Below are positions 32,701 to 43,310 of a stretch of DNA of 64,000 bases, piece by piece (positions within the stretch are counted from its first letter, which is position 1; every line of letters starts with the position of its first letter). Under the pieces are notes generated by a model. It was given only the letters and a program-made list of their open reading frames with translations. It made no database searches and had not been told where the DNA came from. The translations under genes were made by a program, and so were the position numbers. Source of the stretch: Nothopassalora personata (taxonomy: Eukaryota > Ascomycota > Dothideomycetes > Mycosphaerellales > Mycosphaerellaceae); contig CM066290.1 in the NCBI GenBank assembly GCA_033816765.1, forward strand, positions 930,001 to 994,000, written 5' to 3'.

Positions 32701-35386
32701 ATTCAGCTAGTGCGACAATGCTCTGGTATAGCTTGGTCACATCGGCTGGAATAGAAGCATCGGCCGCGCTCTCTTGTCTGAGATAAGCTCTAACGATACT
32801 TTGCAAGCTCTTCGAATCTTTGTCAGGGCTTTCCACGTGAAGTTCAGTGAAGCGAGAACGAATCCCAGGCGGCAAGTCCTTCTTGCCTACGTCTGTGGCC
32901 GGATTCATGGCAGCGAACACGCGAAAGTCGGGATGGGCCTTGACGCGCTCGATCTCACCAGACTCGGTGAGTAGCAAAGATGGCGCATCCGCATCGAGCA
33001 AGTCAGCTATCGACTCCAAGGTGTCTGAGGAAGCTAGGTTGATCTCATCTAAGAGCACCCAGTCTCCCTCGCGAAGCGCTTTGACGATGTTGCCCTCTAC
33101 GAACGTGAAGGCAAACGTCTCGCCACTGGTGGTAAGTTTTCGCTCAACACTTTCAACATTCTTAGCGAAGCGATCCCATCTCGAAAAGTCGATGGCGCGT
33201 TTGGTGTCCATTTTGCGCTTCTTGGCAGGACCTTCCCCTTCTCGTGGCGGTGGTGAGTCGGCACGTTGCTGGTCCACCATCTTCAAAGCCTGTCGCCACA
33301 GCTTGCAAACCTGCTTCCAGTTGCCTCTGACCATCTGCTTCGCCAGGAGATCCACGAACTGCTTGTTCTTGCTTGCGCTAAAGCTCTCACGGAAAAGCTC
33401 ATCGAATTCGTCTTTCATGGGCACTAACAGAGTCCGAGCATTCACTGGCTTGAAGCCACCCAAGAGGTCGCCAGCTTCACTCTGCTGGGACAGATTGAAC
33501 GGCACAAGTTTCCTGCCAAGGTGGGTAGCGAGATGTTGTACAGCGGTCGTCTTGCCAACACCGGTCTCGCCGACCAGCAAAAGAGGCTCGCGATTGACGA
33601 CAGCCGCGGCGACGCTTTCCAGCATACGGGTGGTGTGAGGGTCGGTCGAGAACGAACTGTCTCCAGGCTTCATGCTCCGAGACTTGGGCAGTGAGTATCG
33701 GCCGATTGTGATATGAGCCTTGTCTGCGTTATATGGCACTTCCCGCGATCCCAATAAGTAGTCTCGGCGCTGTGGGTCAACTCTGAGCTCTTCAGCGATG
33801 ACCTCGGATGAGGTCGTACGCGCAGAACTCTGAGGAAGCGCGCCGACGAAGCAATCCAGAGCTTCCAGGTAAACATCGTCGACTTCACGGGGGGAGAAGT
33901 TCTCACGTGCTCTCAGCAGTTCCGACACTCGTTGACACCACTTGAACAAGTCCCGCGGACTGATGGGCCTCGCTACGCCAGTCTTACTCTGACCGGCAAG
34001 TCGCTGCCGTGTGTCCAGAAGTCGTCCATACACTGTCATAAATTGCGGAAGCAATTTGCTGAGGTTTGGATACAGTGCCTGAGCTATTGACGAAAGCTCT
34101 GAAGGAGCAGGCATAGTGATGGGTACATTTTGCCAGTGCCTAATACCAAGCATGTGCGATAAGGGCTTAGTCTCTCCTCCGTGGTGGTTCAGAGTGCTGC
34201 GTGCGGTAGCTAGGATCCGGAAGCCTTCAGCAGCATAGATGCTCTGCTTGCGATTGGGGATCATAAGTTGACGCTTCTCGATCAATGGCAAAAGTGTGCC
34301 CAGGACTTCGTTTGGTGCTCTATCAAGATCCTCGATTAAGACCCAACGTCCTTCCTGAACAGCAGTGGTAAGAACTCCGGGCTTCCATAGAAATGATCCA
34401 GGCGTGTTGCCAGTGGTGTAGACCCCAAGCAGGAGCTTGGCATCACTCTGCTCATTCAGATGTAGTGTGACCATCGAATCTAGCTTTCCAAGGGTTTGCG
34501 CAACCCGGCGCACGAGAAGTGTCTTGCCCGAGCCTGACAGACCCCAAAGAAGCGCGGGCTGACTCGACCTGAGTGAGCGCGCGACTCGCCGGAGGTTCTC
34601 CGAGGCGGTGGGTGTGCTGATGAAGCCTACGGTCTCCTCTTTGGCATGGCTTGTTGCGGCGCGTGGTAGTAGGATATCGCCGACTAGAGCAACTGATGGG
34701 TGGAGAAGCTCCAGTGGTACGGTGCGGTAGTGCTTCGTAGGAGCTGAAGATTCTAAACGTTTCGACTCCTCTCGGAGGCGAAGTACCTTCTCATGTCGAT
34801 CCTCCTCCCACAGGCTCAAGAATCGATAGTTGATGGTCTTCTCATCCCATGTTCCTTCCAGTTTGTCGGCTTTGTCGCCCAGATAGTGCTTCAGAGTAGT
34901 TTCGAACCAGTTGTCTGATGCCTCGTGATATATCTGCAATATGCGTATGACGAGATACTTCGCAGCTGAGCCTACCGTACTCAGCGCTTTGGTGAGCTCA
35001 GCACATCTCACATATTTCCGAAATAGGCGATGATTGACGCGGAGTAGTCGCCATAGACCCAGAAGGTAAACGAGGTCCTCATCGCCACCAAGTGAATATC
35101 TGTCATTCTCGAGTAAGTGTCTCGCGTATGGTGCGAGGTACTGTGCATATGCCAATAACCGTCCGAGGAGACCAATGCACGACGCGCTGCTCCCACGCGA
35201 CGAAGCGCAGATATGAGGCAGAAGGTCCTCGCAATGCGCGAGCAGGGTGTATGTGTATCGAGCGTCCAGTGCTGTCTGGGTCAAAGCTAGCAAATACTGC
35301 TCATTGCTGCCATTCCGAATAATCTCGAGCACCTCTCCAGGAAGGTCACTGCAGCCAAGCAGCGCATCGTCCCACTTGCAGTCCAT
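20720..35386 (-). CDS. MDN1: Midasin, AAA ATPase of 60S ribosome assembly
   Basis: Three exons, 35386-32465, 32334-31992 and 31833-20720, with introns of 130 and 158 bp, encode 4792 residues; yeast Rea1/Mdn1 has about 4900. Six AAA modules show their Walker A loops in order: GLSGSGKT, GETGVGKT, GPTSSGKT, GETGCGKT, GSPGVGKT and GSSGAGKT. A long helical linker leads to an Asp/Glu-rich region (encoded about 21.7-23.1 kb) and a C-terminal MIDAS domain (MLAIDDSESMNESE). Midasin pulls Ytm1 and Rsa4 off pre-60S particles in nucleolus and nucleoplasm; the MIDAS domain grips the UBL domains of those factors. The ATG at 35386 (MDCKWDD) was chosen because the frame above starts with TTG. It shares a 242-bp divergent promoter with mitochondrial bL12. 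An apparent in-frame start at the exon-3 end of intron 2 is only the frame running into the intron. Confidence 0.97.
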
Positions 35387-35628
35387 TTTCGATACCTGCA
35401 ATTGTATTATGCGACCAAGCGACGTGCTCGGGCGAGGAAAAGTGCAAGGTCGCCATCACAGGATGAAGTTTTGTGCCAAGACATTTACCAGACGTGGCTA
35501 GACCGAATTTGGTGCCGGACCGCGGAGGTGCTGCTCTGAACTTCCGGGCGCTGCTGCATTGAAGACGCACACGATAGTTGGTTGCATCTAGGTCGCCCAT
35601 CGACTGCACGACTGAGATCACGTCCACC

Positions 35629-36252
35629 ATGTCTCTGGTTCCATCAGTCGTCGCACGACAGTGCACGCAATGCCTCCGATCAGCGCGCGCCACCACACTC
35701 CGATACGCAGCCACGACACCACGGAGACGACACGAATCGAGGCGATGGCACTCCACAGAGGCAGCGGCCGCCGCCGCAGTCGACCCCAAGATATCCGGCA
35801 TTGTTGATCAAATAAGTCAACTGACGCTTTTGGAGACGGCAGATCTCGTCTCAACGTTAAAGGTGCGCACCCGGCTACCAATAAGACCCCCAAGCCCTCG
35901 TCTAGGTACTAACATATTGCAGTCCCGCCTGAACATCCCCGACATGCCCATCGGTGGCTTCGCCGCAACAGGACCAGCACCAGCCGCAGCAGCACCTGTC
36001 GAGGAGCCCGAAGAAGCCGCACCTAAGCAGGAGGAGAAGACTCTCTTCAACCTGAAGCTGGAATCATTCGATGCCGCAGCCAAGCCCAAGATCATCAAGG
36101 AGATCAAGGCAATGCTGGGACTGAGTTTGGTGGACAGCAAGAAGTTTGTGGAAAGTGCGCCGAAGATGATGAAGGAGGGAGTGCCCAAGGAGGAAGCTGA
36201 GAAGATTATCGAGACACTGAAGGGCTTGGGAGGTGTGGTTAAGATGGAGTAG
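35629..36252 (+). CDS. MNP1: Mitochondrial ribosomal protein bL12m
   Basis: Exons 35629-35862 and 35923-36252 with a 60-bp intron (GTGCGC, TACTAAC, TTGCAG) give 187 residues. An Arg-rich N-terminus with RRWHSTEA looks like a mitochondrial targeting signal. Then come the dimerisation region (ISQLTLLETADLVSTLK), an Ala/Pro hinge, and the C-terminal L7/L12 fold (EKTLFNLKLESFD, KIIKEIKAMLGLSL, EEAEKIIETLKGLGG). It forms the mitoribosome stalk that recruits translation factors. The intron is a multiple of three and has no stop, so retention would insert 20 residues; the join TLK-SRLNIP matches the family. Confidence 0.93.
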   Translation: MSLVPSVVARQCTQCLRSARATTLRYAATTPRRRHESRRWHSTEAAAAAAVDPKISGIVDQISQLTLLETADLVSTLKVRTRLPIRPPSPRLGTNILQSRLNIPDMPIGGFAATGPAPAAAAPVEEPEEAAPKQEEKTLFNLKLESFDAAAKPKIIKEIKAMLGLSLVDSKKFVESAPKMMKEGVPKEEAEKIIETLKGLGGVVKME

Positions 36253-36683
36253 AGCGCCGTGTACAGAGTATTTAGGAAATGGCGTTGGGGAGGGTGAATA
36301 CCACGAGCAGATCAACAGCAGCTGATGTACAGTATGGACTTCACGTGAGGAACTCATCAACCCAACCAAGATCGTTGCATGGAGTTATCACCACATCGGT
36401 CGAAAGAATATGAGTACACCTATGAGCAAAAGAAGGCCCCATCACCGTATGTGGAGAAGAATGAGGGCCATTGGCAGAATATATTTCTCCAAAAAGAGGG
36501 CTAGCGCGCGACCTCCTAAGGCGTCGCTAGTTTCCAGGCATACCGTGATATACTCGAAGCAAGGCGCATCGCTGTCAAGGATCGATTGCTATGTATTTGC
36601 ATCTTGGAGCCATTGGTGGGGAAAGCTTGGATCGGTACCACAGGCTCTACATCAAGAACTGAGGCAAGCACATATTACAGTAA

Positions 36684-38033
36684 TTGACACATTGGCAGAC
36701 TATACCAAGCCATGGAGTACATGCATTCTGCACGTCACCTCGCGTGGTAGACTTCTTGGCCGCCCTGGCGCGGCATTCCGGGCAGTACCTTGGTCCTCAC
36801 TTCGTTGACAGATATTTGAATAACATACCCATGTCAGAGAATACTCTTCCCTTGGCAGCAAGCAAAGCTACAAACTTGCCTAGAATGTTGGCGCATGGCG
36901 AAGACGTGCCTCGAGAATGGCCTCGTCGAGGCGAAGAAAATATCTTGAGACAGGTAACTTCTCAGCAACAACAACTTCCCAGCCGTGCTATATCTAGACC
37001 CGATAACCGATCAAGAAAGCGAATACGGCTGGATAAAGATACGCTATGTACGAGTAAGGATGGGTTTCGACCGAGCTTGCCTGGTCGAGGGCAATTTTAT
37101 GTGAGGTTCTAGGAGTTACAGGCTGAGTGGGCGGCTGCTGCTACGATTCCGGGTGCGATCATCATGATGCTCTTCTTCTTCGAGAGTGAGATTAGCAGTA
37201 TCATATGCACAGTTAAGCGCTACGGTATGAAGAAGCCTACGGGGTACGCGCAGGATGTCGTTCTTCTCGGATTGACGAACGCGTTGTGTGGGGTCCTGGG
37301 CATTCCACCTGCTAATGGACTCCTTCCTCAAGCGCCACTGCATTCGGAGAGTCTGATGCATGATGTTAGGGAAGAGTATCTGGAGGAGGAAGTTGTGGAT
37401 AAACACGGCGTTAAACGTCTAGCCCAGGTACCGGTCCAGGGAGTCTACGAACAAAGATGGTCGCACTTCCTGCATGCTGCAGCGATTCCGGTCTTCCTTG
37501 CGCCTCTGCTGCAATATGTCTTGGGGCTTACGCCAACATCTGTTCTGGCAGGATTGTTTATCTTCATGGGTCAACGAGCGCTCAGCGTCAATCCGATCCT
37601 ACAGAGGACTTTTCGAATTCTCACGCCAGCTAATGAACTTCCACCGCTACCGCAGGGCATCAAAAACTGGTGGGCTGTGCATTCACACACTTTGTTCGAG
37701 ATCACAATGGCGGTGGTCGTCTTCATCGTCACGATGACAGTGGCGGGTACTGCGTTTCCTGTCATCATCGTGGCTCTCGTGCCATTTCGCTTGTTAGTGA
37801 TGCATAAGATCTGGAGCAAGGATGTCCTAAAGTATGTATATCGATGGGCTTGCAGGGAGGATTGGCCAGAGGATGTAAGGGCGGATGGATCAATTGGCTC
37901 GGCAGCACAGGCGAGGGACGAAGAAGTTGAGGTCGGAGGGAAAGACGTTGAAAAGGATGCTGTCGAGCACGAGAGCGTTGGTGCTAGCAGTACAGTCGAT
38001 GAAGCTGCGGGAGCGCTTGGCCTCGAGCGTTGA
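36684..38033 (+). pseudogene. BOR1/SLC4-like anion transporter, broken
   Basis: From 37113 to the TGA at 38031-38033 the frame gives the C-terminal half of a fungal borate/bicarbonate transporter: SEISSIICTVKRYGMKKPTG, CGVLGIPPANGLLPQAPLHSESL, then membrane segments and a charged tail. Just upstream, in the same frame, PSLPGRGQFYVRF is followed by TAG (37110-37112) and ELQAEW. The family usually has FWEL there, so TAG most simply replaces TGG, a RIP-type change. Above about 37050 homology fades, and the N-terminal half of about 300 residues with its first membrane helices is not present in any one frame back to bL12m. A GTAAGG...TTCTAG intron could bypass the stop, but no upstream half exists for it to join. 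Confidence 0.7.
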
Positions 38034-38613
38034 TGCGAGGACTCTTAACAAGAATGGGTGCCGCTCCAATGCCTTCTATCGACAATCTTTGCATAACCAT
38101 AAAATTGGCTACTAGCTAGCAGAGCAGATGCGGTGATGCGCTCCATGCCTCACGCTCGATATCAGGGCTGTGCGTCGCTGCAGTGTGCCCGCGAGTTCGA
38201 GCAACCTTTATTTGGCGGAGAAGATGAAGCGCTCAGCGGCACAGAACCCTGTCAAGAGGCCTTGAAGTGGGTTCTGCTGAGCTGTCCGAAAGGCTGATAA
38301 TTGAGCGTTACGATGTGCCGGACGTATGCGCCAAACAACTCGTTCTTGATACTGACCTGTGCCTCCATCGCAGGTGAGATTCCCCAAGCCCAACGATTCG
38401 GCTGGTGATTGACCAAGTCGGCACGAAGCGCAGAACGCTCGTATCTCCTCCAATGGCGCTTCTCGCAACTCGGGCGCATATATTGGTGCGAACCACTTAA
38501 TATGGTCATCTTCCAGGTGGGATGTCCTGGAGCGACGGGCAGGCTTTCAGTGGATGGCCGATATAGCGACCTATCGTTACGATCTTGTGGACGTCATCGT
38601 GTACGGCAACCAC
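38034..38613. other. Intergenic, nothing recognised
   Basis: Space between two convergent 3' ends. Small frames have no family resemblance. No RIP signs. Confidence 0.6.
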
Positions 38614-39348
38614 TCAATCAGCATCGCTCATTTCATCGGCACTTCGCTTCCTCGAGCCCTCCTCGTGATGTCCGTTTCCGTTGACCTGTACTTCCTCCAC
38701 TTCTCCTTCGCTTGCCTCTTCAGCCTCTTCCTCTTCACGGTCAAGCTCTTCTAGCTCATCCCCCAGCGCACTCTCTCTCGGTTCCAGCCTATCCTCATCC
38801 TCCAGGAACGTCCGCGGGTTGATCTTCGGTAAGGTGGTCGCGCAGACCCTCGTCTTCACAAGCAGATCATCGATGAACTCATCAACGTGTGTGAGAGTGT
38901 AGCTCTCCCTCGTCCGCCTCTTGAGCTTCCTGCCATCAGACATGTACGGCTCCAGCGTAGTGTAGACTTCCTCATCTTTTTCCCACGCTAGCCGAATGTA
39001 GAATGCCGCGAGCGCCCTGAGGTATTTGAACTCCTCACCCGCTTGCTGGAGGTAGAACAGTATAATCTCCTTCTCCGGCGTCAGCTGCAGCAGCTTGAAG
39101 GCGAGACAGAGGAAAGCTGTTGGTCTTTGCGCAATGCCGTATGTGCCACCGATGAATGACAACTCTACTGCGCGGTCCAGGATTGTCGCGGCGTTTAGGC
39201 CGAAGCATTGTTCTTTCCAGTAATATGAGTCGACGATGCGGTCGCGGACGGGCTTTTCGAAGAGTTTCAGAGGGTTGTCGCCGCGGATGAGTTTGCCGTA
39301 GTAGCCGCGTTCGTCGAGCGCTCGTTTGGCGTCTGCTTGGTGGGACAT
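38614..39348 (-). CDS. PRP38: Pre-mRNA-splicing factor 38
   Basis: A single exon of 244 residues. The PRP38 domain covers residues about 10-180: RGYYGKLIRGDNPLKLFEKP, DSYYWKEQCFGLNA, FIGGTYGIAQRPTAFLCL, FKYLRALAAFYIRL, HVDEFIDDLL, LPKINPRTFLED. An acidic tail ends in EEGSRKRSADEM. Prp38 is a U4/U6.U5 tri-snRNP protein needed for activation of the spliceosome. The ATG at 39348 is preferred; the longer frame begins with GTG. The gene shares a 195-bp divergent promoter with the GT8-like gene. Confidence 0.96.
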   Translation of the reverse strand: MSHQADAKRALDERGYYGKLIRGDNPLKLFEKPVRDRIVDSYYWKEQCFGLNAATILDRAVELSFIGGTYGIAQRPTAFLCLAFKLLQLTPEKEIILFYLQQAGEEFKYLRALAAFYIRLAWEKDEEVYTTLEPYMSDGRKLKRRTRESYTLTHVDEFIDDLLVKTRVCATTLPKINPRTFLEDEDRLEPRESALGDELEELDREEEEAEEASEGEVEEVQVNGNGHHEEGSRKRSADEMSDAD

Positions 39349-39543
39349 GTTGAGATGGTGGTGAGGGTGGAGTATCACCGAGGCCACTCTCCGCTGGACT
39401 GTGAAATTTTGGCAGGGTTCAAGTCAGCGATCGAGATTGTTGCTCTGCCGACAATCAGATCAACACTTTCCCGCGCGTCACCCAGGCGTCCACCTCCATG
39501 GCCAAGCTAGCATTCCTCACAGCGGCACATTAATGTACCGATC

Positions 39544-40701
39544 ATGCCTTCGCGATTATTGCTATCGCAATCACAAGTATCCGTGGTAGTTTCTTCAACA
39601 GTCGTGGTCTTCTTCACACTGCTGCTCTTCTTGGCCGGCTACTCAATACAGCAACGCGAAGTCCACGGCTTGAAGATTGCCATACAACCACGAATACCGA
39701 GGCGACCGCCGTCTCTAGCCACACCAGAAGATTCGACACAGCGGCATTTTGAGCCTTCGAGACTGTTTGGGAAACGAGATGGACGGATCGCATACACCGA
39801 TTTCGACCGAGATGTGCATTCGAGCGGCGCTGGCGCCAACATCGACTGGCGGAGGCTAGCACATGTCCAGCTTGTGCGAAGACATCACGATGTGTGTAGT
39901 GCAATCATGGTCCTGGCGGAGCTACATCGAATGCGATCGCCCGCAAGAAGGGTGCTGCTCTTTCCAAAAGCTTGGGCAGAAGAGAAGAAAGCGGGAAAGG
40001 GAGACATTTCAGATCCTTACCTAGACAGCACGAGACGGCTGATGAAGCTTGCGGCGAGGAGGTATCACGTCGATCTACAGCCTATAGATCCTGTCAGAAC
40101 AAACGAGGGTGGGGACACGTACTCCCTAGCCAGCGCATACGCCTTGACCAACGATTTCGATCGCATGTTGATGATCGAGACACCTGGACTCCTGCTTGAT
40201 GCAGAACCACTCGATGCGATCCTAGGCTTCACAGAAAGCGCACCCTTCGTCATGCTGCACGATACAAATACGAAAGACGGCGTCCATTCAGAAGACCTCT
40301 TCCTCCTCGAGCCCTCCAAGAGCACATACGCCGACCTCTCCACGCGTCTATCGACCTCCGAAATGTCCAACTACAACGACACACACCTCTCGACTCTCTT
40401 CACAGAGCCAATTCTACTAGCCTCAAGTAACGAGAACACCGCTCTGATACGCTCCGTCGGCGCCTTGCACGATGCGGGAGAGGACTTCAACAAGACTGCA
40501 TTCATGTCTGATGTCGCGTACATACGCTTCTCGGACCCCAAGCTGCCAGGACCAGAATATGAAGTGCCATGGGTGGACAAGGTCGCGGCAAGACCGAAGA
40601 ACAAGGATGCAGATTGGGCATGGACGAGCCTGTACGGCGACTTTGCACAGAGGAGGATGGAGATCTGCGGGCTGGACCTGGAGACTTGGAGAAGGTACTG
40701 A
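39544..40701 (+). CDS. Type II membrane glycosyltransferase-like protein (GT8-like)
   Basis: 385 residues, intronless. A single membrane helix near residues 12-32 (VVVSSTVVVFFTLLLFLAGY) is followed by a lumenal domain with HVQLVRRHHDVCSAIMVLAEL, RRVLLFPKAWAEE, SLASAYALTNDFDRMLMIETPGLLLD and PWVDKVAARPKNKDADW. Order and spacing resemble fungal glycogenin/GT8-type proteins and GlcNAc transferases of the Golgi. The metal-binding DxD expected where MLMIETPGLLLD lies is not obvious, so catalysis is uncertain. Donor and acceptor are unknown. Confidence 0.65.
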   Translation: MPSRLLLSQSQVSVVVSSTVVVFFTLLLFLAGYSIQQREVHGLKIAIQPRIPRRPPSLATPEDSTQRHFEPSRLFGKRDGRIAYTDFDRDVHSSGAGANIDWRRLAHVQLVRRHHDVCSAIMVLAELHRMRSPARRVLLFPKAWAEEKKAGKGDISDPYLDSTRRLMKLAARRYHVDLQPIDPVRTNEGGDTYSLASAYALTNDFDRMLMIETPGLLLDAEPLDAILGFTESAPFVMLHDTNTKDGVHSEDLFLLEPSKSTYADLSTRLSTSEMSNYNDTHLSTLFTEPILLASSNENTALIRSVGALHDAGEDFNKTAFMSDVAYIRFSDPKLPGPEYEVPWVDKVAARPKNKDADWAWTSLYGDFAQRRMEICGLDLETWRRY

Positions 40702-41312
40702 GTGGGTAATTGGACTGGGAAGCGAGGGCGTTGGGCGGAGTCAATATGTAATAGACGGCATCTGGAAGTAATATGGCTCTGGACTGATGTCGCCTTGTCG
40801 CTACCATCAGTGGGCATGAACGACGATCAATTGACACCTAATGATGCATCATGTCACTGTACTCGCATAACGCCACGATATGCACATCGGGTTTGGTGCG
40901 ATGATCGCAGGTCCGCACCTTACAGACATTACTTAGTGTGAAGGCGATTGCAGCGAATGGCTCCACTGGCGTTTATGACAACTGAGTGAACGACGTGGGA
41001 GGTGTCAGCCTGTCGCATTTCGTCCAATCGCAGATAGACGTTACATTGCACGCCATGACCTGCTCGCACTGTTTAGACCATACTTGGCATATTGGGTACT
41101 GGCACGCGTTGTATCCGTCCCGTCCAGTCGCTGCTGTGGACCAGTGTGACAAACACACACTGCAGGTGACAAACACTCGCTAGAAGTGTCCTTGTCGACA
41201 CTTTGTGAGGAATTTCTTTCAAGTACGCTGAGGCTCACTCGACCATGAGCCGTTCGTTAGCCAGTCACACCTCTCACGTAAATTGACAAGACATACCATT
41301 TCAACAGCCAAT
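40702..41312. other. Intergenic, probable promoter of the chromodomain gene
   Basis: No gene supported. At 41147-41180 the phrase TGACAAACAC occurs twice about 20 bases apart; no known site is recognised. Confidence 0.5.
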
Positions 41313-43310
41313 ATGCCGCCAATCACTGGACTAGCGATACCGGTATACCGCGCTTCACCAGAACGGCCACAGGCATCGCCATCACGTCTACCTACAAAGA
41401 CAAGGAATCCGCGTAGAGTCTACCCAGATGGGCCTCTTCCGATTAGACTCTCAGATCATGCGCCTCGACAGGCGCAAATCACTGGCAGAGTGGCAACGCC
41501 AGATAAAGTTGCATACTCTATAGAGATCGGCGGCGTGACCATGGACGATATCGGAATCGACGAGATCCTGGACTATGTTTCGCCATGCGAGCTCGAGCGC
41601 TTCGAGACTCAGCAATTCGAGGAAGAAATCGAGATTGACAGGATCGCACAGAAAGCCGCGGATGCAGAGGCCGAACGCAAGCTCGAACGACAGAAGCTTA
41701 GAGCGCAGCGGAAAGGTGTTGTGATCTTTCGAGATCTGGACGACGATGCTGCCGAACTGGCGGAACCCGTGGACGCTGGTAAATATGGTCGCGCTCGCCC
41801 CACGTACAAGCACATGTTCAAGAAGATGAAGGAGCGCAGACGCAGGAAGCGCGATCCACTTACTGGTGAGCTCATGCCGTTGAGCGGTGATGAGGACGAG
41901 AATGCTGCAGATCTTGAGAGCAGTTCCGGTGGGGAGCAACCTGAACCAGCGACGATGCAGGCGGGACTGCCCGAGGGCGCAAAGCGTAGACGCAGGAAGC
42001 GTGATCCTCGCACTGGAGAGCTGCTATCACTTGACCCTGTGCCACCGTCGTCGAGCTCGAGAACGAGGAACGAGCCCGATGAGGAGCTTGCACTTGGTGT
42101 GCCCTACAAGCGTCCGCGCCGAAGACGACACCCGATAACCGGTGAGCTTATGCCGCTCGGCTGGCGTTACGATCCGGAAGCAGAACAGGAGGTGCGCGCC
42201 GGCGGCAAAGGCAATGCGAGCGTCGATTCTATGAAGCGATTGAGTATTGCTCGTGAGCCAGAATCAAAGCGTCCGCGACTAGCATCAGCATCAGCGTCAA
42301 CATCTTCATCAGACCGTAAAGCACAGTCCGTTGACCCACTTCGCTCGTTCTTGAAGAATGGCGGAAAGCAGTCTACGGCACCGCCAAAGCCAAGCAACAT
42401 TGTTGTCGAGATCAACTCTTCTGACTCAGATGAGTCGGAGGATCAGCTGCAACGTTCTTCGCCTGCTAGACCGACACCGGCCGGAAAGACATCTGTGACC
42501 CAGCCAACACACAAATCCGCAATCTCGTCAGCAGCAGCGTCTTCACGCGAACACTCTTCACCGGAGCCTATAACGCTAGCATCGTTCCTAAAGTCTTCAA
42601 AGATACCAAAGCAAAAACAAGCAAGCTGTGACGAGGAGAGTTCTTCAGATAGCAGTGCAGCTCCGGTCAAGAAGATGCCGACGCCTGGGAAGACCAGCAT
42701 CATGAATCCGACTGGTTCACAAACAGTGAAGCCAGTGGAAGAGGACACAGACGAGGATGATCTCAATGAAGACGAGTACATCGTTGAGTCTATCCTCGGT
42801 CATCATATGAGCGATCCTCGAAGCCACCCAGGCAAGAAGCCCACTATGTTGTACAAGACGAAATGGGAAGGCTTTCCTGAGCCCACCTGGGAGCCTGCTG
42901 AGAGCTTTCCGGATTCCAGCATCATCGCATCGTATCGCAAGCACGTTGGTTTGGATGGTCCAGAAAAGGCGAAAGTGTCTACCTTGGTGACTGGCATGAA
43001 GAAGAACGAACTCCCGATGAAAAGTAAAGCACCTCTCAGGCCGTTCAAAAAGCCAACCGTTCCAAGCCAGAAGGCGACTAGTGTTTCGGAGCATGACGAG
43101 GAAGAAGAGGACGACGAGGAGGCCTACGAAGTCGAGAGGATCTTGGCGCATCACAAGTCTGATCCTCGGACGCATCCAGGCAAGCCTATCGTCATGCTGT
43201 ATCAAACGAAGTGGAAAGGATATGCAAAGCCCACATGGGAACCGGCTGACAGCTTCACGGATCGCAAGATGCTGCACGACTACCAGCGGAGGGCTGGCTT
43301 GAGGTCTTAG
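41313..43310 (+). CDS. Nuclear protein with two chromodomains and a triplicated basic motif
   Basis: Intronless, 665 residues. Two chromodomains lie at residues about 485-540 (DEYIVESILGHH, YKTKWEGFPEPTWEPAESF) and 600-655 (EAYEVERILAHHKSD, YQTKWKGYAKPTWEPADSF). Both keep the aromatic cage Y/W/W positions and share an unusual insert, SDPRxHPGK, between the first strands. Upstream, at about residues 173, 224 and 268, a basic motif of the form RRRRKRDPxTGELxxL occurs three times. Long Ser-rich, acidic linkers are probably disordered. It should bind methylated histone tails through one or both chromodomains; target mark and role (silencing, HP1-like bridging) are inference. The ATG at 41313 was chosen, since the longer frame starts with TTG. 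Confidence 0.85.
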   Translation: MPPITGLAIPVYRASPERPQASPSRLPTKTRNPRRVYPDGPLPIRLSDHAPRQAQITGRVATPDKVAYSIEIGGVTMDDIGIDEILDYVSPCELERFETQQFEEEIEIDRIAQKAADAEAERKLERQKLRAQRKGVVIFRDLDDDAAELAEPVDAGKYGRARPTYKHMFKKMKERRRRKRDPLTGELMPLSGDEDENAADLESSSGGEQPEPATMQAGLPEGAKRRRRKRDPRTGELLSLDPVPPSSSSRTRNEPDEELALGVPYKRPRRRRHPITGELMPLGWRYDPEAEQEVRAGGKGNASVDSMKRLSIAREPESKRPRLASASASTSSSDRKAQSVDPLRSFLKNGGKQSTAPPKPSNIVVEINSSDSDESEDQLQRSSPARPTPAGKTSVTQPTHKSAISSAAASSREHSSPEPITLASFLKSSKIPKQKQASCDEESSSDSSAAPVKKMPTPGKTSIMNPTGSQTVKPVEEDTDEDDLNEDEYIVESILGHHMSDPRSHPGKKPTMLYKTKWEGFPEPTWEPAESFPDSSIIASYRKHVGLDGPEKAKVSTLVTGMKKNELPMKSKAPLRPFKKPTVPSQKATSVSEHDEEEEDDEEAYEVERILAHHKSDPRTHPGKPIVMLYQTKWKGYAKPTWEPADSFTDRKMLHDYQRRAGLRS

